A stretch of DNA of 46,394 bases. Source: Candidatus Acetothermia bacterium. GTDB lineage: Bacteria > Bipolaricaulota > Bipolaricaulia > RBG-16-55-9 > DRXL01. The notes under the pieces are model-generated. The model had not been told where the DNA came from. It worked only from the letters and a program-made list of their open reading frames with translations, and did not search any database. Positions within the stretch are counted from its first letter, which is position 1, and every line of letters starts with the position of its first letter. Of the stretch, positions 39,987 to 46,394 are shown one piece after another. Location: positions 1-46,394 of the forward strand of contig JAJHSH010000053.1 in assembly GCA_022683945.1 (NCBI GenBank), read 5' to 3'. The translations under genes and the position numbers were made by a program.

Positions 39987-41219
39987 TCACTCATAACGAA
40001 TGCGGGGATCAAGATATGCATATAATATGTCGGCAACTAGATGCGCAATCAGCGCAAAGACGCCCGTGAAGACCAGCGCAGCGATGGCCAAGGGGAAATC
40101 TTGCTCTTGCACGGAGTTCAGCAGAGTTAAGCCCATCCCCGGCCAGGAGAAGAGCGTCTCGGTGATGATCCCGCCGTCAATGGCCAGCGCTAGGCTGAGA
40201 ACAAAGCTGGTTACCACCGGCAGCAGGGCGTTGCGCGCGGCATGGTCATCGCGCACTGTCTTTTCGGAGAGGCCCTTCGCTTTAGCGGCCATAATATAAT
40301 CTTCACGGATCGTTTCGAGCATCGAGTTGCGCATCAAGAGCATCGTTCCCCCAAAAGAGATGAGAGTGACTACGGTGACCGGGAGAATCATGTGGTGGAG
40401 AATATCAACGGCCAACTGCCAGTTGCAGATGCGGCCGCCATATTTTTGAAAAGCCGGCCAACACTGCGCCAGCGGTTCCACAGCAACCCAAAGATACCCA
40501 GCCAAGAGAAAGACTGCTGCATAGCCGCCCAAGAGCGCTCCAAAGCGCACTCCCGGCCGGTGAATAAAACGGTGACAGAGCCACCAGTACGCGAAGATAA
40601 ACGCGGCCAGCGCTCCCAGGGTAGCGAGCATATACCCAAAGATCACATTCGAGCCGTGCGGGCCCAAATTAACCAACTGCCACTTGTCCATATCCAGAAA
40701 GTTCGCAATGGGGAAGAGTTTTAGGCCCGTCCAGTCGGTCAGCTGGATGGCGAAGATCCAGACGAGCAGCAGGGCCAGCATAGGGGTGAAGGCCGTATAG
40801 AACGTGATTCCTACGACCGTGCTGGTGTACTCGATCATGCGCCCGCGCCGCCAGGCGATCAGCTTGCCCAGCAAAAAACCCAGATAGAAAGCGATGAGCG
40901 TCGCGGTGATAAAGAGCAACGCGGTGCGCGGAAAGCGTTCGACGATGATATCCCAGACAGGGCGACCGTGAGCAAACGACATGCCCCACTGTCCGATGAC
41001 AAAGTTTCGCAAATAGGTGAAATACTGTTCTTCAATAGGCTTATCGAGTCCCAAATCTCTGATGAGCTGCTCGCGGGCCTCTCTAGTCAACTGCGGATTG
41101 TCAATATAGATCTGGCTGTAATCCCCCGGCATCGCTTGCAAAATAAAGAAGACCAGCGTTAGATAGAGATAGAGCGTCACTACGATCTGGACCAGCCGTT
41201 TGAAGAGATAGCGACGCAT
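39987..41219 (-). CDS. ABC transporter permease, DppB/OppB-like, with extra helices
   Basis: The 410-residue subunit starts in the standard way (MRRYLFKRLVQIVVTLYLYL), and its EAA region appears as REDYIMAAKAKGLSEKTVRD. Usual DppB proteins are about 310-340 residues. Here the segment between FPIANF (about 170) and HHMILPVTVVTLISFGG (about 275) is about 85 residues longer and has two additional hydrophobic helices (MLATLGALAAFIFAYWWL and FGALLGGYAAVFLLAGYLWV) plus Cys residues. It follows the solute-binding gene. Confidence 0.93.
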   Translation of the reverse strand: MRRYLFKRLVQIVVTLYLYLTLVFFILQAMPGDYSQIYIDNPQLTREAREQLIRDLGLDKPIEEQYFTYLRNFVIGQWGMSFAHGRPVWDIIVERFPRTALLFITATLIAFYLGFLLGKLIAWRRGRMIEYTSTVVGITFYTAFTPMLALLLVWIFAIQLTDWTGLKLFPIANFLDMDKWQLVNLGPHGSNVIFGYMLATLGALAAFIFAYWWLCHRFIHRPGVRFGALLGGYAAVFLLAGYLWVAVEPLAQCWPAFQKYGGRICNWQLAVDILHHMILPVTVVTLISFGGTMLLMRNSMLETIREDYIMAAKAKGLSEKTVRDDHAARNALLPVVTSFVLSLALAIDGGIITETLFSWPGMGLTLLNSVQEQDFPLAIAALVFTGVFALIAHLVADILYAYLDPRIRYE

Positions 41220-41380
41220 GAATATCAGTCCTTTCCCGTAGGAGCAGGTCTCTCTGCCGATCCTGTGATCCCGTGAATGATCAGAGCAACTAGCTCAGCA
41301 AGAGGTTGTCCCTACAAGGGCAATTTTAACACGCCTTTTGCGATTATGCAAACAATAACAATTCTGTTTATTGAGAGATG

Positions 41381-41411
41381 CGAGGGTGGAGCCGGACCGA
41401 CCCCACCCTCG
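41381..41411. repeat. Hairpin downstream of the solute-binding gene
   Basis: CGAGGGTGG (41381-41389) pairs with CCACCCTCG (41403-41411) around a 13-base loop. It lies in the gap of 276 bases between the solute-binding gene and the first permease and may contribute to lower expression of the downstream genes. Upstream bases 41220-41380 hold no gene. Confidence 0.6.
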
Positions 41412-41425
41412 GCCGATTCCGTCCG

Positions 41426-41481
41426 CCCTCACCCCGACCCTCTCCCTGATGAGGGAGAGGGTGGCGAAAGCCGGGTGAGGG
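41426..41481. repeat. CCCTCACCCC-type palindromic repeat
   Basis: CCCTCACCC... pairs with ...GGGTGAGGG as outer arms, and ACCCTCTCCCT pairs with AGGGAGAGGGT around GATG. This is an intergenic copy of the repeat found inside mnmA (12162-12258), 14 bases after the stop of the solute-binding gene. Confidence 0.85.
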
Positions 41482-41495
41482 TGAAAGTTAGCGCT

Positions 41496-43736
41496 TTATC
41501 TTAACCGCACCAGCGCCGGAGCACCGGCCATGCCGACGAGGCCGTTCGTCCGCTCGGTGAAGGGGAAGACGACCCTGTCGTCTCGCCAGGCGTCCACGAT
41601 GACCGTGTCAAACCACGTGAGATAAGGCGCGTCCACCGCCAAGACCTCCTGCAGTTGGAGCACGATGGCGCGGGCCTTGCTCAAGTCGCGCTCGGCCAAG
41701 AAGGCGTCGAGCAGCTTGTCCACTTCGGGGTTGGAGTACCCTTGAGCGTTGTCGTCACCGACGTTGGTGAACTCGGTGTGATAGAAGTCTTTGAGATAGG
41801 TCGGAGCACCGAGCGCAGCCGTGCCCAGCGACCAGCCCAAGGACCACCAGTCAAAGTCCTGCTCGTCGAAGATCTTGGTCACGATGACGTTGAAGCCCGT
41901 AGGCACACCGCGAACGGGGATGCCCGCCTGGTTGGCCCACTTCTCGACCTGCACACCGAAGAGGGCGCGACGCGGATCGTAAGCCGAGTTGGGGTAGATG
42001 AAGTTGAACGTCGGGACCCTGTCGGCAGCGGCGCCTGCGCGATAGAAATAGACTTTACCGGCAGCGCTCAGCGTAACAGAGGCTGTGCCGGTGGGCAGTG
42101 CCAAACTCATCTTGCCCGCGCCATCGCTCTCGGCTGTGGCCGCGCCGGCAGTGAGGGTCGCCCTCGTGCCCAAGGGGACCTTGGCGCCCACGGCAATCGT
42201 GCCCGCGGGCACGGCAACGGCCGCACCGGCGGCGGCATCTGCGCTGCCCAAGATGACCGGATTGATGAGGCCCTCACCGGCGGTGACGGCACCGGTAGCG
42301 ACGTCGGCCCTAGGCGGACGCACCCACGTGAAGCCTACAGACTGAAGTATCTTGACGGCCGCGTCTAATTTCTTAGCGCGCGCGCCGCGCGGATCGGTCA
42401 GCTCGGTGAACTCCGCGCAGGGAGCCGTCACTTTATCGTTGAACCAGAAGGAATTGGCCGGCGAGACCACAGAGAAGAGTGGGAAGGCCACCCTCTGGAA
42501 GAGCGTCTCGGTCACGAACTGCCGGTCGACCAGACAGTTCACGCTGCTGCGGAACCGCGAGCCGATGATGTCGTCATCGCGGAACCTCGCATCTCTTTGC
42601 AAGGGGCCGCTGCCGAAGGGCTTGCGGCGAAAGTTCATGGCCATATAGAACATGCCGTGGCTCTTGTTATCTGCCGTCCTGACTCTGGGTTCGGTGCGGT
42701 ACTGAGCGCGGATGCCCGGATCGGCACCAAGCGGATTGAGCAATAGCTCAATGTCGCCGCGCACCAGGGCTGCTACGGCCGAGGCGGTGTCGCCGAAGAT
42801 GCGATAGGCCGCACGATCAACGAACGGACCGATCTCATAGCGCGCCAATTCGGGCCCGGCGGCTGCCGGAACATCCTGCTCGTAGCTGTGCGGAGGGGTC
42901 GCTCGGCTCTCCGTGTACTTGCCGGCCGCGTTGCGCTCGTCAACCCTAATGCCTTTCCAGAAGTAATTGGGATTGGCAACGTTGGTGGCGAAGGCGCCGC
43001 GCTCCCAGCCCTTACCGGCGACCCTCAGAGACTCGGGGAAGGCCGCCCAGCCGCAGGCCGGCTCGTCATCGGCGGTCAACCCTTCCAGCTTCTCGCGGTT
43101 GCCCACGGAGTCTCTGAACCTAGGCTCCCAGTACTTCTTCTGGAAGATGGCGTGGAAGAGAGCCGCAAACTGAATTCTCAGGCTGAAGCCTTTGAAAGAA
43201 TACTTCACTTTGTGACTGTCGAGCTTCTCGACCTTGGCCAAGACAGAAGGGTCGAGCGAGAAGGTCCAGCCGCCGCCCAGCGCCGTGACGCCCTTGGCGA
43301 AGTCGCCGCCGCCGAAGATCGTAGGAGCCTCAAAGGCGCTGAAAACAACGTCGTCAGCAGTAACATCGCTGCCGTCGCTCCACTTGACGCCCCGCTTGAG
43401 GTCAACCGTAAGCGTCAAGAGACCGGCTTCGCTCTTGAGATCGAGCTCGGCCGTTCCGGGTCTGAAGGGAACGGCAGCGGCCAGCGAAGGCACATAATAG
43501 AACCGTGTCGGGGTCTGAGTGAAGAGGCTGCAGTGACGCGGCCCCAAGACGTAGGACTCCCAGACCGTCGCCGTGCGGGTCACGCGCATCGTGTTCGTCG
43601 TGCGCAGATCCGAGAGCATCCCCATACGATAGATTCTCTCGCCCTGAGCCTGACCGACCTCCGAAGCGGTCGTCGAGGCCAGAGCCACTACAAACGCAAC
43701 CAACAATCCGAACGCCAACCAGCGAACTTTAAACAT
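41496..43736 (-). CDS. ABC transporter solute-binding protein, family 5, with long insertion
   Basis: The 746-residue extracytoplasmic protein is the binding component of the importer. A signal peptide (MFKVRWLAFGLLVAFVVALA) and the family motif KWSDGSDVTADDVVFSAFEA are clear. At about residues 480-580 a Gly/Ala/Thr-rich stretch (AAAGAAVAVPAGTIAVGA, LGTRATLTAGAATAESDG) forms an extra beta-rich domain inside the C-terminal lobe, and the total length is some 200 above typical OppA/DppA. The C terminus resumes with NFIYPNSAYDPRR and WWSLGWSLG. No lipobox Cys is seen, so it is perhaps retained by other means. The ligand is not predictable. Confidence 0.9.
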   Translation of the reverse strand: MFKVRWLAFGLLVAFVVALASTTASEVGQAQGERIYRMGMLSDLRTTNTMRVTRTATVWESYVLGPRHCSLFTQTPTRFYYVPSLAAAVPFRPGTAELDLKSEAGLLTLTVDLKRGVKWSDGSDVTADDVVFSAFEAPTIFGGGDFAKGVTALGGGWTFSLDPSVLAKVEKLDSHKVKYSFKGFSLRIQFAALFHAIFQKKYWEPRFRDSVGNREKLEGLTADDEPACGWAAFPESLRVAGKGWERGAFATNVANPNYFWKGIRVDERNAAGKYTESRATPPHSYEQDVPAAAGPELARYEIGPFVDRAAYRIFGDTASAVAALVRGDIELLLNPLGADPGIRAQYRTEPRVRTADNKSHGMFYMAMNFRRKPFGSGPLQRDARFRDDDIIGSRFRSSVNCLVDRQFVTETLFQRVAFPLFSVVSPANSFWFNDKVTAPCAEFTELTDPRGARAKKLDAAVKILQSVGFTWVRPPRADVATGAVTAGEGLINPVILGSADAAAGAAVAVPAGTIAVGAKVPLGTRATLTAGAATAESDGAGKMSLALPTGTASVTLSAAGKVYFYRAGAAADRVPTFNFIYPNSAYDPRRALFGVQVEKWANQAGIPVRGVPTGFNVIVTKIFDEQDFDWWSLGWSLGTAALGAPTYLKDFYHTEFTNVGDDNAQGYSNPEVDKLLDAFLAERDLSKARAIVLQLQEVLAVDAPYLTWFDTVIVDAWRDDRVVFPFTERTNGLVGMAGAPALVRLR

Positions 43737-43825
43737 CTATACTACCTCCTTCTTTTCTTTACTTCTTTGAGTTGCTGTTCAGACTCTTTCGCAATTGCTT
43801 GCCCAACTCCGATCATCCTTTCAGA

Positions 43826-44281
43826 TCAGAACGGCCTGGGAGGCGGGTACCCTCCGCCACCGGCAAACGGTACTACAGGCGGTGGCGTCCACGTGATCCC
43901 GCCCAACAAGGCCAGCGAGAGTCCCAACACAATCCCGACCGTTGCATAGGCAAAGGCCGCTCTCCGGTCAATCGTCCAGCGTCCCCATCGCTCTTCGCGC
44001 AGACGCCGCTGGCCCTTCAGGCGCTCACGCCAGAGCCGGCTCTGACAGTCCGCGCAAAGGAGCGCGTGCAGCGAAACGACGGAGACCAACTCTTCTTCCA
44101 GCGAGCGCTCCAGGTAAGCGCGCAAGACCTCCCTAGGCGGATGCCCGTCGGAGAGACCGGAGCGGGTGAGCAGCTCTTCCAGCTCGGCGAAGACCGGGCC
44201 GAAGAGCTCGTCATCGCGCGACCGAGATAGATTCAAGCGCTCTTCCTCCTCCCAGTTCCGGTTCCGAGAGTATCTGCTCAT
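43826..44281 (-). CDS. Anti-sigma-type zinc-motif membrane protein, 151 aa
   Basis: I start at ATG 44281; the longer frame from 44308 adds unrelated residues. The soluble N-terminal part holds GHPPREVLRAYLERSLEEEL and HALLCADCQ (His72, Cys76, Cys79; His47 is the possible fourth ligand), the zf-HC2 pattern of membrane anti-sigma factors. One transmembrane helix (AFAYATVGIVLGLSLALLGG) follows, and a Gly/Pro-rich tail (PFAGGGGYPPPRPF). Its start lies 71 bases inside the previous gene, so the pair is coupled. No sigma factor is recognisable next to it. Confidence 0.7.
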   Translation of the reverse strand: MSRYSRNRNWEEEERLNLSRSRDDELFGPVFAELEELLTRSGLSDGHPPREVLRAYLERSLEEELVSVVSLHALLCADCQSRLWRERLKGQRRLREERWGRWTIDRRAAFAYATVGIVLGLSLALLGGITWTPPPVVPFAGGGGYPPPRPF

Positions 44282-44675
44282 AGAGCCGTCGCACACGCTC
44301 TCGCACACGACTGGGATTGAACTGACACCCCGTCAGCCGGAAGATGTCCGTCCATTCCAAGTACGTCCCGACCAGCATCTCTTGGGTCAGATCGCGCAGG
44401 CCGATCTGACGGCGTTCGATCTGCCCGACCAACCATGCGCGCCTCTCCGCGTTCGGCGGCCCGACACGACTGAAGAGATAAGCCAACAAACCTCGCACGT
44501 GGTCCGGCTCTCCTTGGTGTTTGGCCTGCGCACAGGCGAGCCAGAGCGCAGCTCTATCTATCTGGCCGTCCAAGCTCAACAGACCTTGGACAAGAGACGG
44601 ATCTTGGTTCGTGCAGCGTATGATCCGTTCTCCATAGACCAGACGAGCCGCCTCGATCGAGTTGTGCTCCAGCAT
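44211..44675 (-). CDS. Hypothetical protein, 154 aa
   Basis: The helical product (SIEAARLVYGERIIRCTNQD, AALWLACAQAKHQGEPDHVR, RVRERVRRLYEQILSEPELG) does not show sigma-factor regions 2 or 4 that I can recognise, although its place before an anti-sigma-like gene would suit a partner. It overlaps that gene by 71 bases. A -10 (TATAAT) stands 14 bases upstream of ATG 44675, giving a short leader without a clear ribosome site. Function unknown. Confidence 0.6.
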   Translation of the reverse strand: MLEHNSIEAARLVYGERIIRCTNQDPSLVQGLLSLDGQIDRAALWLACAQAKHQGEPDHVRGLLAYLFSRVGPPNAERRAWLVGQIERRQIGLRDLTQEMLVGTYLEWTDIFRLTGCQFNPSRVRERVRRLYEQILSEPELGGGRALESISVAR

Positions 44676-44689
44676 AGACCTATCTGTCT

Positions 44690-44729
44690 ATTATAGACGC
44701 CGGACAAAACCGTCTGACGCCCTTGTCCG
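44690..44729 (-). promoter_or_regulatory. Promoter with overlapping inverted repeat
   Basis: On the minus strand TATAAT is at 44695-44690. CGGACAA (44701-44707) and TTGTCCG (44723-44729) form a seven-base inverted repeat 15 bases apart that overlaps the -35 region, the typical place for a repressor site. The -35 itself is poor. Confidence 0.5.
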
Positions 44730-44740
44730 CATTTTATGAG

Positions 44741-44763
44741 AAAAGCCTCTGCTATAGAGAGCT
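44741..44763 (-). terminator. Intrinsic terminator of the beta-propeller gene
   Basis: On the minus strand AGCTCTCT (44763-44756) pairs with AGAGGCT (44750-44744) with one bulged T, followed by a T-run (44744-44741). It lies 19 bases after the stop at 44782. Confidence 0.55.
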
Positions 44764-44781
44764 TTTTCTCCTTGACCGACA

Positions 44782-46023
44782 CTAGCCCGGGCACGCCGCA
44801 TAGAGATGGTTCAGGGTATTTATCGCATACGGATAGAGACCTGTACCACCCTCGGCCACATACAGAATGTCGTCTGTACCGATTCGGGTCGTTGCCAGCA
44901 CGTCAGCCAGCCGTGTCGAAAGCACAGGCAAGGCGCGCCAGCTGCCCAAGAACGTGTTGTTAGCAGCGCAGATCACGCCGACGCTGCGGTCTACGTTATT
45001 GGACGTAAAGACGAACCGGCCATTCGGCGAGACGGCCACCGACCACGGCTCGGGCGAGAATATCACGGCGCAATCTTGCCCGTGCGCCGCGCAGTTGGTC
45101 AGGTCAACGGGCTTGCCTACGACCTTCACCGCGGCCACGAGGGCCAGCGCGCTGCCTTGGTCCTCAATCACGCTGACAGTGTCCGAGTTCTTGTTGGCCG
45201 TATAGAAGAAGGTCTTGTCGCCCGCCTTGCGAATGGCTATGTCGTACGGCCCTGATCCGTCACGTCCGTTATCGGGATCGTGCGTCCTTACGGAGGCGAT
45301 CAACCGCAGGGGATTGAGGCCCACTTTGAGGACGTTGTTGCTGATGCTGCAGCCGATCAGCGCGAAGCCAAAGCTGTCGTCGAGGACCATAGAGCGCGGC
45401 GTGTTGCAGTCGGTGAGATTCAAGCGCGCCTTGATTTCATAGGCCTCTGGAGTACCGGCCTTGCGCCCAATCTGCAACAAGAGCGGATCGTTTGTCCCCG
45501 CGGTGACATATACGTTCCCGTCTTTGACGGCTACTACGTGGGGGGTGTCAATGTCGGGGATCGTCCCCACGAGACCCTCGGTGGCCTTGGCATTGCCCCA
45601 GGCCTTAGATCCTACACTGGAATCAACGACACGGATTCGATTGACTGAGGTATCGGCCACAAAGGCGCGACTGCAATCGGGAAGCATATCCATGCCGCGT
45701 GTGCCGCGAGGCCCGTTGGGAATGTCCATAGCATAGCGATCGGCCTTCCCTGCGTAAGTGCGGGGCAGGGCAAAACGATCCAAGAAGGCCGCATCAGTAA
45801 TGATCGAGCCGGCAGTGTAGCCACGTCCGCCGCAGAAGACAACGGCATCGACGTCATTAAAAACGGGGATCAAGGGAAGATTGGGTGGGCCGGGATGTTC
45901 CAGCACTCTTGTTGGGTTTTCCAGACTGTGACCTCGGTCGAGCGTTGCGAGAGCGATAACTGCCACGGCCAGCACCGGAACCAGTGCCAACAACACAAAG
46001 ACTGCGCGGTTCATAAACTTCAT
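44782..46023 (-). CDS. Secreted beta-propeller protein (YVTN-like), 413 aa
   Basis: The signal peptide (MKFMNRAVFVLLALVPVLAV) is followed by repeated blade-like units: DCSRAFVADTSVNRIRVVDS, DGNVYVTAGTNDPLL, KTFFYTANKNSDTVSVI, NGRFVFTSNNVDRSVGVI and DDILYVAEGGTGLYPYAI. The Y-V-x-N/T-x-x-S/D-x-V-x-V-I pattern is that of secreted YVTN/NHL-like propellers. Several Cys may form disulfides (CGGRG, CNTP, CSISNN, CAAHGQDC). ATG 46023 has GGAGGCGGAGAAG upstream; ATG 46083 would lie beyond it. Ligand unknown. Confidence 0.8.
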   Translation of the reverse strand: MKFMNRAVFVLLALVPVLAVAVIALATLDRGHSLENPTRVLEHPGPPNLPLIPVFNDVDAVVFCGGRGYTAGSIITDAAFLDRFALPRTYAGKADRYAMDIPNGPRGTRGMDMLPDCSRAFVADTSVNRIRVVDSSVGSKAWGNAKATEGLVGTIPDIDTPHVVAVKDGNVYVTAGTNDPLLLQIGRKAGTPEAYEIKARLNLTDCNTPRSMVLDDSFGFALIGCSISNNVLKVGLNPLRLIASVRTHDPDNGRDGSGPYDIAIRKAGDKTFFYTANKNSDTVSVIEDQGSALALVAAVKVVGKPVDLTNCAAHGQDCAVIFSPEPWSVAVSPNGRFVFTSNNVDRSVGVICAANNTFLGSWRALPVLSTRLADVLATTRIGTDDILYVAEGGTGLYPYAINTLNHLYAACPG

Positions 46024-46077
46024 TATCTTCTCCGCCTCCTTCGTTAGTTCTTTTTTCGTCGCTCTAGAGATGGCCGG

Positions 46078-46103
46078 CAGCACTCCTGCTTGGCGGAGTG
46101 CTG
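46078..46103 (-). promoter_or_regulatory. Hairpin with CIRCE-like half sites in the leader of the propeller gene
   Basis: CAGCACTCC (46078-46086) pairs with GGAGTGCTG (46095-46103) around TGCTTGGC. The arms AGCACTC and GAGTGCT match the core of CIRCE but the spacer is ten bases rather than nine and the outer TT/AA are missing. A leader stem or a divergent HrcA site are both possible. Confidence 0.35.
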
Positions 46104-46369
46104 AAAACTCTCAAGATTTTTTCCCCACTTCACCTCCATTTCGTTCCGCAGGGGCGAGGCATCTCACCCTTACGGTCTCCAAAATCTATAAAATCTTTTC
46201 GAGCCAGCAGCTCGAAGATATAATAGCACAGACGGCTACCCGTCGTCAAGAGGGGGTGGTCGGTGCGCCAAGAGATTGTTACCAGGGGGAGGTGTGGCGC
46301 TGGCTGAGAAAAGCGGGCATCCTCTCACGGGCAAAGTTTTGGAAGAGTGCCCAGGGAGGAGGCCCACTA
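46104..46369 (+). promoter_or_regulatory. Gap with REP-like repeat, possible promoter and long leader
   Basis: 46150-46172 is a degenerate copy of the GGGGCGAGG palindrome. TATAAT occurs at 46219-46224 (with TTTTCG 17 bases upstream) within the stem TCGAG...CTCGA. If used, the leader to the ATG at 46370 would be about 140 bases, long enough for a structured element, but no known riboswitch motif is visible. A frame without a start codon is also open across 46180-46394, so coding is possible. Confidence 0.35.
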
Positions 46370-46394
46370 TGGAACTATCGTACCAGGAAGTCTA
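46370..46394 (+). CDS. Start of a gene cut by the window edge
   Basis: An ATG at 46370 has GGGAGGAGG six bases upstream and begins MELSYQEV before the window ends. Too short to identify. Confidence 0.35.

Noticed and set aside
44211..44675. ECF sigma factor partner of the anti-sigma-like gene
   Set aside because: No region-2 or region-4 motif could be identified.
46225..46369. Riboswitch in the long leader
   Set aside because: No known riboswitch core (TPP, SAM, cobalamin, glycine) could be matched by eye.
1..46394. CRISPR array, prophage or insertion sequence
   Set aside because: No regularly spaced direct repeats, no phage structural or transposase genes seen on either strand.

Overview
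This is a dense bacterial chromosome segment of about 46 kb and moderate-to-high GC, with strong AGGAGG ribosome sites and clear sigma70-type promoters, often with an extended TGnTATAAT -10. No rRNA or other decisive marker is present. The gene mix (fused LeuD-LeuC type dehydratase, YhbD/bactofilin block, groESL under a CIRCE-like operator, DUF3105, 4-hydroxybenzoyl-CoA-reductase-like flavoprotein, Q-salvage protein) suggests an uncultured, perhaps thermophilic lineage such as Bipolaricaulota/Acetothermia. That placement is a guess with low confidence.

Layout. 1-800: tail of a membrane protein and ribulose-phosphate 3-epimerase behind a perfect palindrome. 890-9970: a consensus promoter drives a 65-residue ORF, a YhbD-like MerR-type regulator, a membrane protein, two bactofilin-like proteins and a DUF4097 protein, followed by a family-5 solute-binding protein, an MFS exporter and an ABC-2 exporter interrupted by an antisense HicB-like gene. 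10010-13905: orphan HcrB-like flavoprotein, secreted beta-helix protein, mnmA and a hypothetical. 13909-17713: ecfT, patatin-like lipase and groEL/groES on the minus strand. 17779-21100: membrane metal-hydrolase-like gene, a duplicated and partly decayed small-gene block, an S33-type hydrolase with a changed catalytic residue, and small membrane ORFs. 21131-25863: tRNA-Arg(CCG), hypE, a DUF6899-like gene, a broken Phd antitoxin, a queuosine-salvage protein, and hypotheticals including an HxxxCxxC membrane protein. 26030-29692: fused aconitase-family dehydratase, then what looks like a stand-alone integron gene cassette (methyltransferase plus a well-formed attC) with a truncated dehydrogenase start. 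29774-35857: amidase divergent from a 1177-residue parvulin-TPR-DUF3105 fusion, then mazG, a small gene and yqeG. 35866-43736: a complete five-gene Opp/Dpp-type ABC importer read leftwards whose subunits all carry unusual insertions. 43826-46394: two coupled hypotheticals (one anti-sigma-like), a secreted beta-propeller, and the start of a further gene.

The most interesting points are the PPIase-TPR-DUF3105 fusion, the lone attC cassette, the insertions shared by all five Opp subunits, and small palindromic repeats that have entered reading frames in place (mnmA, hypE and the signal peptide of the beta-helix protein). No CRISPR array, prophage or intact insertion sequence was seen.
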